A stretch of 32,274 bases of DNA, from NCBI GenBank assembly GCA_015057515.1, contig SVED01000018.1, forward strand, positions 1-32,274, in the 5' to 3' direction. Below the pieces are notes generated by a model. It had not been told where the DNA came from. It made no database searches and saw only the letters and a program-made list of their open reading frames with translations. Both the position numbers and the translations under genes were made by a program. The stretch is from Lachnospiraceae bacterium. GTDB taxonomy: Bacteria; Bacillota; Clostridia; Lachnospirales; Lachnospiraceae. This document shows, piece after piece, positions 5,650 to 15,158 of the stretch; position 1 is the first letter of the stretch, and every line of letters starts with the position of its first letter.

Positions 5650-5925
5650 GTAAGTTAATACTTAAAGACAATGAAGGTGCAACAAGGATATATTGCTCCT
5701 GTCAGAGAAGGAAGGTCGTAGGCTGGAAACTTTCCTCAGGATAAGGATATGTCTCATTTTCACACTGGAGTCGTATATTTGAACAGTTGTAGGGTGATTG
5801 CTTTACACAAGTAGGATATATCGTTTATGTACGTTACACATATTAAGTGCGATTATATTTTAATCGAATCAGGGTGGTACCGCGGATTTATGCTTCGTCC
5901 CTTAGTTGGGGATGGAGCTTTTTTT
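5650..5925 (+). ncRNA. T-box leader controlling pheST (Phe specifier)
   Basis: The conserved T-box sequence AGGGTGGTACCGCG is at 5871-5884, where it pairs with the CCA end of uncharged tRNA. It overlaps the antiterminator region and precedes the terminator: stem GCTTCGTCCC (5892-5901) with GGGGATGGAGC (5908-5918) and seven T (5919-5925). The upstream part (about 5665-5800) has the length and GC-poor stems expected for Stem I. A likely specifier is TTC at 5759-5761, followed by ACACTGGAG, which fits phenylalanine and the downstream genes. The exact 5' end and the specifier are inferred; the T-box and terminator are seen directly. Confidence 0.92.
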
Positions 5926-5964
5926 ATATATATTATTATCATTAAAATAAATGGAGGAACAATG

Positions 5965-6984
5965 ATGAAAGAGAAGTTACAGAGTATCAAGGAATCTACT
6001 CTTGCCCAGATTGAAGCTGCTTTGGATGTAGCTGCCTTAAATGATATCAAGGTTGCTGTTCTCGGAAAGAAGGGTGAGCTTACACAGGTATTAAAGAGTA
6101 TGAAAGACGTTGCACCAGAGGACAGACCAAAGGTAGGTCAGATGGTTAATGACACAAGACAGGCCATCGAGGAAGTGCTGGAGGCAAAAACTAAGGCTAT
6201 TAACAGTGCCATAAGAGCCGAGAAGATGAAGAGGGAAACTATCGACGTTACCCTTCCAGGCGTAAAGAAGATAGATGGTCATAGACATCCAAACCAGATT
6301 GCTTTAGAGGATTTGGAAAGAGTATTCATCGGTATGGGATATGAGGTGGTTTCAGGTCCTGAGATAGAGTACGATAAGTACAACTTTGAACTTCTTAATA
6401 TACCTGCAAATCACCCGGCAAAGGACGAGCAGGATACATTTTATATCAATAAAGAAATATTGCTTAGAACACAGACATCACCAGTTCAGGCGAGAATTAT
6501 GGAGCAGGGAAAACTTCCAATCAGAATTCTTTCACCAGGTAGAGTTTTCCGTTCGGACGAAGTTGATGCAACACATTCACCATCCTTCCATCAGGTGGAG
6601 GGACTTGTTATAGATAAGAACATCACTATGGCAGACCTTAAAGGAACCCTTGATCAGTTTGCAAAGGAATTCTTTGGTGAGAAGACTAAAACTAAGTTTA
6701 GACCACACCACTTCCCATTTACAGAGCCATCAGCAGAGGTTGATATCACTTGCTTTAAGTGTGGTGGTAAGGGATGTAGAGTGTGTAAGGGCAGTGGCTG
6801 GATAGAGATACTTGGTTGTGGTATGGTACATCCACATGTTCTTGAAATGTGTGGTATTGACCCAGAGGTATATTCAGGATTTGCTTTTGGAATTGGACTT
6901 GAAAGAGTGACACTCCTCAAGTATGAAATTGATGATATGAGACTTCTCTATGAGAACGATGTAAGATTTTTAAGCCAGTTCTAG
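5965..6984 (+). CDS. pheS: Phenylalanine-tRNA ligase alpha subunit
   Basis: PheS is the catalytic subunit of the (alpha-beta)2 enzyme that charges tRNA-Phe. The N-terminal coiled-coil arm (about residues 1-85) is followed by the class II core: motif 2 region GRVFRSDEVDATHSPSFHQ with the following VEGLVID, and motif 3 FAFGIGLERV near the end. The insert CFKCGGKGCRVCKGSGW is a Gram-positive-type Cys cluster. Of two adjacent ATGs (5962, 5965) I prefer 5965, which lies 7 bases after GGAGG (5953-5957); 5962 would add one Met. The open frame continues upstream through the T-box terminator, but that part is not coding. At 339 aa it has the family's usual length. Transcription is controlled by uncharged tRNA-Phe through the T-box, together with pheT. 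Confidence 0.97.
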   Translation: MKEKLQSIKESTLAQIEAALDVAALNDIKVAVLGKKGELTQVLKSMKDVAPEDRPKVGQMVNDTRQAIEEVLEAKTKAINSAIRAEKMKRETIDVTLPGVKKIDGHRHPNQIALEDLERVFIGMGYEVVSGPEIEYDKYNFELLNIPANHPAKDEQDTFYINKEILLRTQTSPVQARIMEQGKLPIRILSPGRVFRSDEVDATHSPSFHQVEGLVIDKNITMADLKGTLDQFAKEFFGEKTKTKFRPHHFPFTEPSAEVDITCFKCGGKGCRVCKGSGWIEILGCGMVHPHVLEMCGIDPEVYSGFAFGIGLERVTLLKYEIDDMRLLYENDVRFLSQF

Positions 6985-7034
6985 GAAAAGGCCTTTTGCG
7001 CTGATAATAATTATAAGAAAGTTGAGGTAAAGTT

Positions 7035-9461
7035 ATGAATACACCTATATCATGGATTAAAGTATATGTTCCTGATTTGGACGTAGAGATAAATGAATTC
7101 GTAGATAAAATGACACTCTCTGGCTCACACGTTGAGTGCTATGAGAAAAAGGACAAGAATCTTGAGAAAATAGTAGTTGGTAAGATAGAAACTATGGAGC
7201 AGCACCCAGATGCTGACAAGCTTGTGGTGTGTCAGGTAAATATTGGCACAGAGACCCTTCAGATTGTAACCGGTGCAAAGAATGTTAAGGTGGGAGATAT
7301 GATTCCCCTCGTTTTAGATGGTGGAAAAGTAGCTGCTGCTCATGGTGACAACAACGAATATCCGGATGGTATCAAGATTAAAAAGGGTAAGCTTCGTGGT
7401 GTTGAATCAAATGGTATGATGTGTGGAATTGAGGAACTCGGTTCTTCAAGAGATTTCTATCCGGAAGCACCAGAAGATGGCGTATATGTATTTCCAGAGG
7501 ATTCAGGAGTTAAGCCGGGAGATAATGCAGTTGCAGCACTTGGACTTAATGACGCGGTGGTAGAGTATGAGATTACATCAAACAGAGTAGATTGTTTCTC
7601 GATGATAGGTATGGCTAGAGAAGTTGCAGCTACTTTTGAGAAGGATTTTGTTCCTCCTATAGTAGAGGTAAAAGGTTCCGGTGGAAATGTAAATGATTAC
7701 ATTTCAGTTGAAGTACAGGACAAAGACCTTTGCCCAAGATATGTGGCAAGAGTAGTTAAGAATATAAAGATTGGACCATCACCTAAGTGGATGAGAGAGA
7801 GACTTGCGGCCCAGGGTATTCGTTCAATCAACAATTTGGTTGATATAACTAACTATGTTATGGAAGAGTATGGTCAGCCAATGCATGCCTTTGATCTTGA
7901 TACAATCGCTGGTAATAAGATAGTAGTAAGACGTGCTAAGGATGGAGATAAGTTTACTACCCTTGATGGTCAGGAGAGAACTCTGGACAAGGATGTACTT
8001 ATGATATGTGACGGAGAAAAGGAAGTAGCTATTGCAGGTATTATGGGTGGAGAAAACTCAATGGTAACGGATAGTATTAAGACACTTCTTTTCGAGGCTG
8101 CTTGTTTTGATGGAACAAACATCAGACTTTCAACAAAGAGAATAGGTCTTTCAACAGATGCTTCATCTAAGTTTGTAAAGGGCCTTGATCCAAACCTTGC
8201 CCTTGAAGCAATTAACAGAGCTTGTCAGCTGATTGAGGAGCTTGGATGTGGAGAGGTAGTAGATGGTGTGGTTGATGCCTACGCAAATCCAGTTAGTGAA
8301 AAGCAGTTGCCATTTGAGCCGGACAAGATGAATAACTTACTTGGTACAGATGTGTCAGCAGAACAGATGCTTAAGTATTTTGACAGACTTGGCCTTAAAT
8401 ACGATGCAAATACTAATCAGCTCACAATTCCTACATTTAGACAGGATCTTAATTGTATGGCAGATCTTGCTGAAGAGGTTGCACGTTTCTATGGCTACGA
8501 TAATATTCCGGTGACACTTCCACGAGGCGAGTCTACAACAGGTAAGAAAAGCTATGCTGAGAGAATAAATGATGTGGTTAGAACAATCTGTGAGAGTAAT
8601 GGTTTTTCGGGTGGAATGTGCTATTCCTTTGAGAGTCCAAAGGTATTTGATAAGCTTCTTTTGCCTGCAGATTCACCATACAGAAATGCAATTGAGATTA
8701 TGAATCCCCTTGGAGAAGATTTCTCAATTATGAGAACAATATCTCTTAACGGACTTCTTACGTCTCTTGCTACAAACTACAATAGACGTAACAAAACCGC
8801 AAGACTTTACGAGCTTGCTAACATATACATTCCAAAAACCCTTCCACTTACTGAGCTTCCTGATGAGAAGATGAAGCTTACTATGGGCATGTATGGAGAA
8901 GGTGACTTCTTTACTCTTAAGGGTGTTGTTGAGGAAATGTTTGACAAGCTTGGCTTTGGTGGAACTGTTGAGTTTGAGCCAACAACAGAGCATCCATTCC
9001 TTCACCCTGGCAGACAGGCTGCTATGAAGAAGGGTAAAATGGATATCGGTTATATGGGACAGCTTCATCCTGAAGTTGGTGATAACTATGATATAAAGGG
9101 TGAAGTATACATTGCAGTTCTTGATATGGACACCGTTACTATGCTTTCAACCTTTGACAGAAAGTACGAGGGTATTGCTAAATTCCCAGGAATGACAAGA
9201 GATTTATCACTGGTTGTAGATAAGACTATCTTTGTAGGTCAGATTGAAAAGGTTATCAAGAAATGCGGTGGTAAGCTCCTTGAAACTTGTAAGCTCTTTG
9301 ATGTTTATGAGGGTGAGCAGGTTGCTGAGGGCAAAAAATCAGTAGCCTATACTATGACCTTCAGAGCGAAGGATAGAACCTTGGAGGATGCTGAAGTAAG
9401 TGCCATCATAGAGAAAATCCTTGCAGAACTTGGTAAGTTGGGCATTGAAATCAGAGCATAA
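7035..9461 (+). CDS. pheT: Phenylalanine-tRNA ligase beta subunit
   Basis: Full-length (808 aa) bacterial PheT. Domains in order: N-terminal region and EMAP/tRNA-binding OB fold (about 40-150, VVGKIETMEQHPDADKLVVC), the B3/B4 editing domain (about 210-385, including NNLVDITNYVMEEYGQPMHAFD), B5 (about 410-480), the catalytic-like core (about 490-690) and the C-terminal ferredoxin-like anticodon-binding domain (about 715-807, KFPGMTRDLSLVVD). It starts 50 bases after pheS with its own ribosome site (GAGGT, 7024-7028) and shares the T-box transcript. The editing domain would hydrolyse Tyr-tRNA-Phe. Nothing unusual in length or order. Confidence 0.97.
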   Translation: MNTPISWIKVYVPDLDVEINEFVDKMTLSGSHVECYEKKDKNLEKIVVGKIETMEQHPDADKLVVCQVNIGTETLQIVTGAKNVKVGDMIPLVLDGGKVAAAHGDNNEYPDGIKIKKGKLRGVESNGMMCGIEELGSSRDFYPEAPEDGVYVFPEDSGVKPGDNAVAALGLNDAVVEYEITSNRVDCFSMIGMAREVAATFEKDFVPPIVEVKGSGGNVNDYISVEVQDKDLCPRYVARVVKNIKIGPSPKWMRERLAAQGIRSINNLVDITNYVMEEYGQPMHAFDLDTIAGNKIVVRRAKDGDKFTTLDGQERTLDKDVLMICDGEKEVAIAGIMGGENSMVTDSIKTLLFEAACFDGTNIRLSTKRIGLSTDASSKFVKGLDPNLALEAINRACQLIEELGCGEVVDGVVDAYANPVSEKQLPFEPDKMNNLLGTDVSAEQMLKYFDRLGLKYDANTNQLTIPTFRQDLNCMADLAEEVARFYGYDNIPVTLPRGESTTGKKSYAERINDVVRTICESNGFSGGMCYSFESPKVFDKLLLPADSPYRNAIEIMNPLGEDFSIMRTISLNGLLTSLATNYNRRNKTARLYELANIYIPKTLPLTELPDEKMKLTMGMYGEGDFFTLKGVVEEMFDKLGFGGTVEFEPTTEHPFLHPGRQAAMKKGKMDIGYMGQLHPEVGDNYDIKGEVYIAVLDMDTVTMLSTFDRKYEGIAKFPGMTRDLSLVVDKTIFVGQIEKVIKKCGGKLLETCKLFDVYEGEQVAEGKKSVAYTMTFRAKDRTLEDAEVSAIIEKILAELGKLGIEIRA

Positions 9462-9512
9462 CACATCCCTGCAGGTACCTTTGGTGGTGTCAGCCTTGGA
9501 TTGGAGGTAGAG

Positions 9513-10538
9513 ATGAAGTTAAGTGATTTTTATTATAATTTGCCAGAGGAACTCATAGCGCAGGATCCCCTTCTTAAGAGGAGTGATTCTAGGCTTATGG
9601 TTTTAGATAGGGCAAATGATAATTTGGAACATAGATATTTCCATAATATTGTTGATTATTTAGAACCAGGTGATTGTCTGGTTATAAATGAGACTAAGGT
9701 GTTGCCAGCAAGACTTATTGGTGTCAAGGAGGATACAGGTGCATCTATTGAGGTGCTTTTGCTAAAACGTCACAGTGACAATGTTTGGGAAACCTTGGTG
9801 AAACCGGGAAAGAAGGCAAGACCAGGAGCGAGAATCAGCTTTGGCAATGGTAAGCTTGTTGCAGAGGTAACTGATATTGTGGAGGAAGGCAACAGGCTGG
9901 TAAAATTTGAATATGATGGCATATTTGAAGAGGTGTTAGATGACCTTGGACAGATGCCTCTTCCGCCATATATAACTCATAAGTTGGAGGACAAAAATAG
10001 ATATCAGACCGTATATGCTAAGAACGCAGGCTCCGCAGCAGCTCCTACAGCAGGACTTCATTTTACCGAGGAATTACTTGCCCAGGTAGAGAATAAGGGT
10101 GTGAAAATAGCCAGAGTAACTCTTCATGTGGGACTTGGTACATTTAGGCCGGTTAAGGTAGATAATATACTTGAGCATCATATGCACAGTGAATTTTATA
10201 TAATAGACGAGGCGGCTGCCGAGACAATCAATGAGACTAAAGCAACAGGTGGAAAAATAATATCAGTAGGAACTACAAGTACAAGGACTCTGGAGACAGC
10301 GGCTGAGAAAGATGGCAGAATAAAGCCATGTAGTGGTTGGACAGATATATTTATATATCCTGGTTATAAGTTTAAGATAGTTGATAATTTGATAACTAAC
10401 TTTCATTTGCCAGAATCAACACTTCTGATGCTGGTGTCGGCCCTTTATAATAGGGAAAAAATACTGGATGCATATAAGGTTGCAGTTGAAGAAAAGTATA
10501 GATTTTTTTCCTTTGGAGATGCTATGCTAATAAGATAA
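9513..10538 (+). CDS. queA: S-adenosylmethionine:tRNA ribosyltransferase-isomerase
   Basis: QueA transfers and rearranges the ribosyl part of SAM onto 7-aminomethyl-7-deazaguanine in tRNA to make epoxyqueuosine. Family landmarks are [15 protein letters not shown] at the N-terminus, [20 protein letters not shown], the conserved [19 protein letters not shown] near residues 170-190, [13 protein letters not shown], and the C-terminal [20 protein letters not shown] use ATG 9513, four bases after GGAGGT, rather than the TTG at 9501 inside that site. The 341 aa are normal for the family. It lies 51 bases after pheT and 20 before the next gene, so it is probably read through from pheST. No tgt or other queuosine gene is adjacent in the window. 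Confidence 0.97.
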   Translation: MKLSDFYYNLPEELIAQDPLLKRSDSRLMVLDRANDNLEHRYFHNIVDYLEPGDCLVINETKVLPARLIGVKEDTGASIEVLLLKRHSDNVWETLVKPGKKARPGARISFGNGKLVAEVTDIVEEGNRLVKFEYDGIFEEVLDDLGQMPLPPYITHKLEDKNRYQTVYAKNAGSAAAPTAGLHFTEELLAQVENKGVKIARVTLHVGLGTFRPVKVDNILEHHMHSEFYIIDEAAAETINETKATGGKIISVGTTSTRTLETAAEKDGRIKPCSGWTDIFIYPGYKFKIVDNLITNFHLPESTLLMLVSALYNREKILDAYKVAVEEKYRFFSFGDAMLIR

Positions 10539-10558
10539 AAAGAAGGGGGGAAAATTAA

Positions 10559-12403
10559 ATGAAAACATTAAGAGAAAGTCTAAAAATGTTTAAGTTTAAT
10601 TTTCCCTCTATTTTATTGTTTGAAATAATGTTCAAACTACTTTCTGTTGCCGTTTTAACTCCTTTTTTGTATTTTGTGTTAAATTCATCAGTTGAATTGG
10701 CTAATATTGATTTTTTAACTACAGAAACTATGGGGCAGTATTTTAAGGAGCCTACAACCTATGCTTTTCTATTTATTATTTTATTGGCGCTTACGGCATA
10801 TTTGTTAATAAATATATCAGGACTTATATATGCTATGGAAGCATCACATAGGGAGGAAAAGGTCAGTGCCGTGGTTATATTTCTTAAGGCGGTGGCCAAT
10901 TCCCTTCGAGTGCTCAATCCCAGAAATATGGGAGCTATAGTTTATGTGCTTCTCGTTCTTCCTTTTACCTATACAGTCATGATATCTGGAACCTTAGTTG
11001 GTATAAAACTACCAGAATTTTTTGTGAATTTTCTTAGAGAAAACAAGGTATTTATTAATGTGACCTTGCTGTTATATATTATTCTTTGTTTTGTGTCATT
11101 GCTTAGACTTTTTTCTTTTAATTACTATACTCTTTATAAAATGGATTATAAGACCGCACGAAAAATGAGTAAGCAGTTAATAAAAAGCCATTTTATAAAG
11201 GTGCTGGTTGGATTGCTTTTATGCAATATTATCATTAACCTTTTGCATATATTATTGCAGGGAACCTTAGTTACGGCCATAGGAAAGATACTGGCTGTTG
11301 TTGTCCCTCATAAGACCTTTAGATTCGCCTTTCAAATAGCGATACAGATAATATTCCTAGTGGTATATCTGATGTTTTCTATAATATCTACGCCTCTTAT
11401 TTATGCATATATCTGTAGAAGATTTTATGAGTTAGAGGGCGATGATAGCTATAATGAGTATTTGGAGGTTAAGAAAAAACGAAACAAAAAAAGGAAGAAA
11501 AGAGAACTTACTCCTGAAGAAAAAAAGAAAAAAGAAAGAATGTCTTTTTGCGTGGTAATGGCGATTGCAATACTTTTAAATGGAACATATATTTATCTAG
11601 CTACCAGTAATAAGGTGAATTTAAATATCGTATATTCAACAAGGGCTGATGTTACTGCCCACAGAGGTGATTCTGCAAATGCACCAGAAAATACTATGGC
11701 TGCCATTGAAAAGGCAGTGGAAAATCAGGCGGATATTGTGGAGATAGATGTAAGGCAAACCGCTGATGGGGTTCTTGTGTTGATGCATGATGATAACTTA
11801 ATCAGAACTACTGGTGTGGATAAAATGGTGGGTGAAACTAATTATGATTACATTAGTAATTTGGATGCAGGAAGTCATTTTTCTCTGGAATTTGCAGGAG
11901 AGAGAGTTCCAACTCTTGAAGAAGCACTTGTGTATGGCAAAGAGCACAGGGTGTTTTATAATATCGAACTAAAACCGGCAGAAACTGACCAAAATTATGT
12001 GGAAACAGTGTTGGCTCTTATTGAGGAGTATGATTACGAGGATAGATGTATCGTTGCATCAATGGATTATAATACCTTAAAGGAAGTCAAACTCATAAAC
12101 GAAAATATAGAGACGCTATATATTATTTCTATGGTTATTGGTCCTATAGAAACGATGGAATATGCGGATGGGTATAGCATTAAGTATCGTTTTATCACTC
12201 CGGATATGGTTGAAAGGATTCACAAAAAGGGCAAAAAAATATTTGCCTGGACTGTAAATAGTGAGGCAAATATTAAAGAACTATTGCTTTTAGATGTGGA
12301 TAGTATTATTACTGACGATCCTTATACCACAAAAGATATTATATATAATGCCAATTCTACCATGTTTATCGATTGGATTGACAGACTTATATATGAGTAC
12401 TAG
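10559..12403 (+). CDS. Membrane-anchored glycerophosphodiester phosphodiesterase (614 aa)
   Basis: The protein has two parts. Residues 1-310 form a multi-pass membrane domain with about six to eight hydrophobic segments, of the glycerophosphoryl diester phosphodiesterase membrane-domain type. A very basic cytoplasmic stretch (KKKRNKKRKKRE, about 303-325) leads into one more helix (about 329-347) that places the catalytic domain outside. Residues 364-610 form a GDPD TIM barrel: catalytic HRGDSANAPENT, metal ligands in EIDVRQTADG and MHDD, YNIELKP, and the closing FAWTVNSE. It would cleave glycerophosphodiesters, such as lipid head groups or teichoic acid glycerophosphate, to glycerol-3-phosphate at the outer face. 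RBS AAGGGGGG (10543-10550) is slightly far from the ATG. The exact substrate is not visible. Confidence 0.92.
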   Translation: MKTLRESLKMFKFNFPSILLFEIMFKLLSVAVLTPFLYFVLNSSVELANIDFLTTETMGQYFKEPTTYAFLFIILLALTAYLLINISGLIYAMEASHREEKVSAVVIFLKAVANSLRVLNPRNMGAIVYVLLVLPFTYTVMISGTLVGIKLPEFFVNFLRENKVFINVTLLLYIILCFVSLLRLFSFNYYTLYKMDYKTARKMSKQLIKSHFIKVLVGLLLCNIIINLLHILLQGTLVTAIGKILAVVVPHKTFRFAFQIAIQIIFLVVYLMFSIISTPLIYAYICRRFYELEGDDSYNEYLEVKKKRNKKRKKRELTPEEKKKKERMSFCVVMAIAILLNGTYIYLATSNKVNLNIVYSTRADVTAHRGDSANAPENTMAAIEKAVENQADIVEIDVRQTADGVLVLMHDDNLIRTTGVDKMVGETNYDYISNLDAGSHFSLEFAGERVPTLEEALVYGKEHRVFYNIELKPAETDQNYVETVLALIEEYDYEDRCIVASMDYNTLKEVKLINENIETLYIISMVIGPIETMEYADGYSIKYRFITPDMVERIHKKGKKIFAWTVNSEANIKELLLLDVDSIITDDPYTTKDIIYNANSTMFIDWIDRLIYEY

Positions 12404-12421
12404 GTAAATCTAGTACTCATA
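12392..12421. terminator. Palindrome ending two convergent genes
   Basis: Perfect 12-bp stem TATGAGTACTAG (12392-12403) and CTAGTACTCATA (12410-12421) with loop GTAAAT. Each arm codes for the last three residues and stop of one gene: Tyr-Glu-Tyr-stop for the GDPD on the plus strand and the same Tyr-Glu-Tyr-stop for the aminopeptidase on the minus strand. T-tails are weak, so termination strength is uncertain. Confidence 0.7.
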
Positions 12422-13645
12422 ATATTTTGTCACAAGATCAACCAGAGAGATATAATCATTGCGGTGAATTAACTCTCTTGCTGAATGCATAGCCAACATT
12501 GGAATACCTATATCTACGGATCTGACAGGTATATATGAGGACATAATAGGTCCTAAGGTCTGTCCACCAGGCATTCCTGATTTGTTGACTGCTTTTTGTA
12601 GCTTGATATTTTTTTCAGTACATAAAGCTGTTATAATACCACTTGCTTCGCTGTCTGTTACGTAGCGCTGTGAAGCACTGGTTTTTAAAACAACACCGGA
12701 TCCTAAAATTACCTTGTTGGTAATATCACTTTTTTCCGGATAGTTTGGATGAGTTCCGTGAGCTACATCGATAGATAGGTTAAAAGCATCCTTGTAAAAA
12801 CTTTTATCAGGAGCTATTCGATTAAGTATATCCCTTAGTAAAAGAGAGTCAGCCCCCTGTTTGGAACGACTGCCCACCTCCTCGTTATCAAATAAAGCGC
12901 CTATTGTTATACAGTTATGATTTTGAACTTGTACAAGTGCTTCAATGATAGCGGAAACAGAAGATATATTATCGATTCTTGCAGAGGATAAGAACTCGTC
13001 ATTTATACCTAAATATTCTGGTTTGTCACATATATAAAGGTATAAGTCGTAATCTAAAATATCATCTTTACCTATTGAAAGCTTGGAAGCGATGTAGTTT
13101 TGAAGAAGGTTATCTTCCTGCTTTTTTTCTGTTGTGGCGAAGAGGGGTATAAGCTCCTTTTGAACATCTATATCCTGGTTTTTGTCCTTCTTTAAATGAG
13201 GTGCCAGATTAGGAATAATAAATACAGGTTTTTCCGAATCAAAAAGTGTAGACTTAGGATGGAAGGCATCGGAGCCTTTTGTTATAACCTTTCCTGCTAA
13301 ACCAAGTGGTCTGTCAAACCAGGTGCTTGTTATTAGTCCTCCATAGGGTTCCACGTTGGCTAAAAGATAACCTTCTTTAGATATCTCTGGGTTATATTTT
13401 AGTTTGAGCATTGGGAAGTCTGTGTGTCCGCAGGCCAAACGAAGGGAAGTGGCAGATTCGCCGTATACAAAAGCAACAAGCATAGAGGAAAAAGGCTGTA
13501 CAATATATTTTCCTCCAGGTGTGAGATTCCAATCCTTTGCCATATCAAGTATTATAAAACCTTGTTCCTGTAGGTAGCTGCTACATTCTGCAACTAAGTG
13601 AAATTGGGTTTTTCCCTTTTCTAATAAATTAGTTAATCTATCCAT
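12410..13645 (-). CDS. apeB: M18 family aminopeptidase (aspartyl aminopeptidase type)
   Basis: A cytoplasmic dinuclear-metal aminopeptidase that removes N-terminal residues, preferring acidic ones in characterised relatives. Key M18 motifs: the metal-binding CGHTDFP (His at residue 74), the tandem-Glu FDNEEVGSRSKQGA (catalytic Glu and metal Glu), the Asp ligand in SIDVAHGTHPNYPEK, MPGGQTLGPI, and the final His in AMHSARELIHRND. The 411 aa are near the family norm (about 430). Start ATG 13645 follows GGAGG on the complement. It runs opposite to its upstream neighbour and diverges from aroA, so it is monocistronic. The symbol apeB is given by family resemblance; the substrate is not proven. Confidence 0.93.
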   Translation of the reverse strand: MDRLTNLLEKGKTQFHLVAECSSYLQEQGFIILDMAKDWNLTPGGKYIVQPFSSMLVAFVYGESATSLRLACGHTDFPMLKLKYNPEISKEGYLLANVEPYGGLITSTWFDRPLGLAGKVITKGSDAFHPKSTLFDSEKPVFIIPNLAPHLKKDKNQDIDVQKELIPLFATTEKKQEDNLLQNYIASKLSIGKDDILDYDLYLYICDKPEYLGINDEFLSSARIDNISSVSAIIEALVQVQNHNCITIGALFDNEEVGSRSKQGADSLLLRDILNRIAPDKSFYKDAFNLSIDVAHGTHPNYPEKSDITNKVILGSGVVLKTSASQRYVTDSEASGIITALCTEKNIKLQKAVNKSGMPGGQTLGPIMSSYIPVRSVDIGIPMLAMHSARELIHRNDYISLVDLVTKYYEY

Positions 13646-13678
13646 AAAATATGTTCCTCCATTTTTATGAAATTAGTT

Positions 13679-13739
13679 TACCACACAGAGTGGTAAAATA
13701 CTACTTTTCCTTGCTATATTTTGCTGGATGCTATATTAT
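13679..13739. promoter_or_regulatory. Divergent apeB-aroA regulatory region
   Basis: A short perfect dyad TACCAC-acaga-GTGGTA (13679-13695) lies in the 127 bases between the divergent starts. For aroA a promoter can be read: -35 TTGCTA (13711-13716), 17-bp spacer, -10 TATTAT (13734-13739). The dyad would sit just upstream of this promoter, where an operator could control either gene. The dyad's function is unknown. Confidence 0.45.
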
Positions 13740-13772
13740 GTTTAAAGAAAATTATGTGATACGGAGATTGCT

Positions 13773-15053
13773 ATGAAAATAAAGAGAGTTAAAGGATTTT
13801 CCGGAGAGGTTACAGTGCCGGGAGATAAATCAATATCCCATAGAAGTATAATGCTTGGTTCTCTTGCGAAAGGTACTACAGAGGTTTATGGATTCCTTCA
13901 GGGGGCGGATTGTCTTTCTTCCATCGATTGTTTTAGGAAGATGGGGGTAGAGATTGAAAATAATGGAAGTGTAGTTACTATAAAAGGTAGAGGGTTAAGG
14001 GGCCTTGTGGCACCTAAAGATACTTTGGATGTAGGAAATAGTGGTACTACTACCAGACTTATGTCAGGTATCTTGGCGGCTCAGAATTTTACTTCAAAAA
14101 TTATAGGAGATGCGTCTATACAGAAAAGACCTATGAAAAGAATTATGACTCCTCTTTCTATGATGGGAGCAGATATAGAGAGCGAGTTGGGAAATGATTG
14201 TGCACCTCTCATTATAAAAGGACAGGCATTGAAGGGAATAAACTATGATTCTCCTGTGGCATCTGCCCAGGTTAAGTCTGCAGTGCTATTTGCAGGTCTT
14301 TATGCAGAGGGAGAAACCTCTGTAACAGAGCCTGCTGTAAGTCGTAATCACACTGAACTCATGTTTGAGGAATTTGGGGTAGATATTAAGTGTGAAGGTA
14401 AAACTTCCATTGTAAAACCTTCTGATGAGCTTTTTGCAAAAAAGGTTATTGTGCCAGGAGATATATCGTCGGCTGCTTATTTTATAGTGGCAGGACTCAT
14501 TACACCGGATTCCTGTATTACAATAAAAAATGTTGGTATAAATCCAACCAGAGATGGCATTATAAGGGTTTGTCGGGCTATGGGTGCTGATATTATTGTT
14601 GAGGAATCATCAAATCAGGTGGGTGAGCCAACAGCGGACATAACAGTTAAAACATCAGAATTAAAAGGCTGTGTTATAGGAGGAGACATTATTCCAACCC
14701 TTATAGATGAGATACCTGCTATCGCTATACTTGCTTGCTTTGCTGCAGGAAAAACAGTTATAAAGGATGCCCAGGAACTGAAGGTTAAGGAGTCTAATCG
14801 TATTGATGTTATGGTTGATAATCTAAAGGCCATGGGAGCAGATATAGAAGCCACAGAAGATGGTATGATTATCCGAGGAGGAAAAGAACTTCATGGCGCA
14901 ATAATAGACAGCAAGCTTGACCATAGAATAGCTATGAGCTTTGCAGTGGCTGCTATGAATGCTCGGGGTGAAACTGAAATAGTTGGTGCAGAATGCGTAG
15001 ATATATCCTATCCAAAGTTCTATCAGGATATGAATAAATTAATAAAATTATAG
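13773..15053 (+). CDS. aroA: 3-phosphoshikimate 1-carboxyvinyltransferase (EPSP synthase)
   Basis: The sixth step of the shikimate pathway: it joins phosphoenolpyruvate to shikimate-3-phosphate. Landmarks: VPGDKSISHRSIMLGSLAKG (residues 16-35), GNSGTTTRLMSGIL (about 90-103), QKRPMKRIMTPL, SAQVKSAVLFAGLYA, SRNHTELM, and the C-terminal DHRIAMSFAVAAM. The motifs GDKS, SAQxK, RNHTE and NPTR together are those of class II EPSP synthases, described as less sensitive to glyphosate; sensitivity itself is not shown. It is 426 aa, complete, with ATG 13773 after CGGAG. No other shikimate gene is adjacent, and a strong terminator follows, so it is transcribed alone. Confidence 0.97.
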   Translation: MKIKRVKGFSGEVTVPGDKSISHRSIMLGSLAKGTTEVYGFLQGADCLSSIDCFRKMGVEIENNGSVVTIKGRGLRGLVAPKDTLDVGNSGTTTRLMSGILAAQNFTSKIIGDASIQKRPMKRIMTPLSMMGADIESELGNDCAPLIIKGQALKGINYDSPVASAQVKSAVLFAGLYAEGETSVTEPAVSRNHTELMFEEFGVDIKCEGKTSIVKPSDELFAKKVIVPGDISSAAYFIVAGLITPDSCITIKNVGINPTRDGIIRVCRAMGADIIVEESSNQVGEPTADITVKTSELKGCVIGGDIIPTLIDEIPAIAILACFAAGKTVIKDAQELKVKESNRIDVMVDNLKAMGADIEATEDGMIIRGGKELHGAIIDSKLDHRIAMSFAVAAMNARGETEIVGAECVDISYPKFYQDMNKLIKL

Positions 15054-15057
15054 ACAT

Positions 15058-15121
15058 AAAAAACCACCGGTTATAATAATCGAATCTCCAAAAGTTAGAT
15101 CGTTATAACCAGTGGTTTTTT
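15058..15121. terminator. Bidirectional terminator, aroA / small minus-strand gene
   Basis: A 19-bp stem with one G-T type mismatch between 15058-15076 (A6, CCACCGG, TTATAA) and 15103-15121 (TTATAACC, AGTGG, T6). The 26-nt loop holds a weak inner stem. A-runs on the left and T-runs on the right let it work in both directions. Confidence 0.85.
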
Positions 15122-15158
15122 GTTTTATTGGTATAACGACACCATAAAAAGTGTCTTA

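Noticed and set aside
5827-5961. Upstream extension of pheS through the T-box
   Set aside because: It would code across the T-box and terminator; the proper start lies 7 bases after GGAGG at 5953-5957.
8724-9068. Open frame of 114 codons opposite pheT
   Set aside because: Antisense shadow of a well-supported gene.
13679-13695. TACCAC/GTGGTA dyad as a terminator
   Set aside because: Only six base pairs, lies between divergent starts, no T-run; better left as a possible operator.
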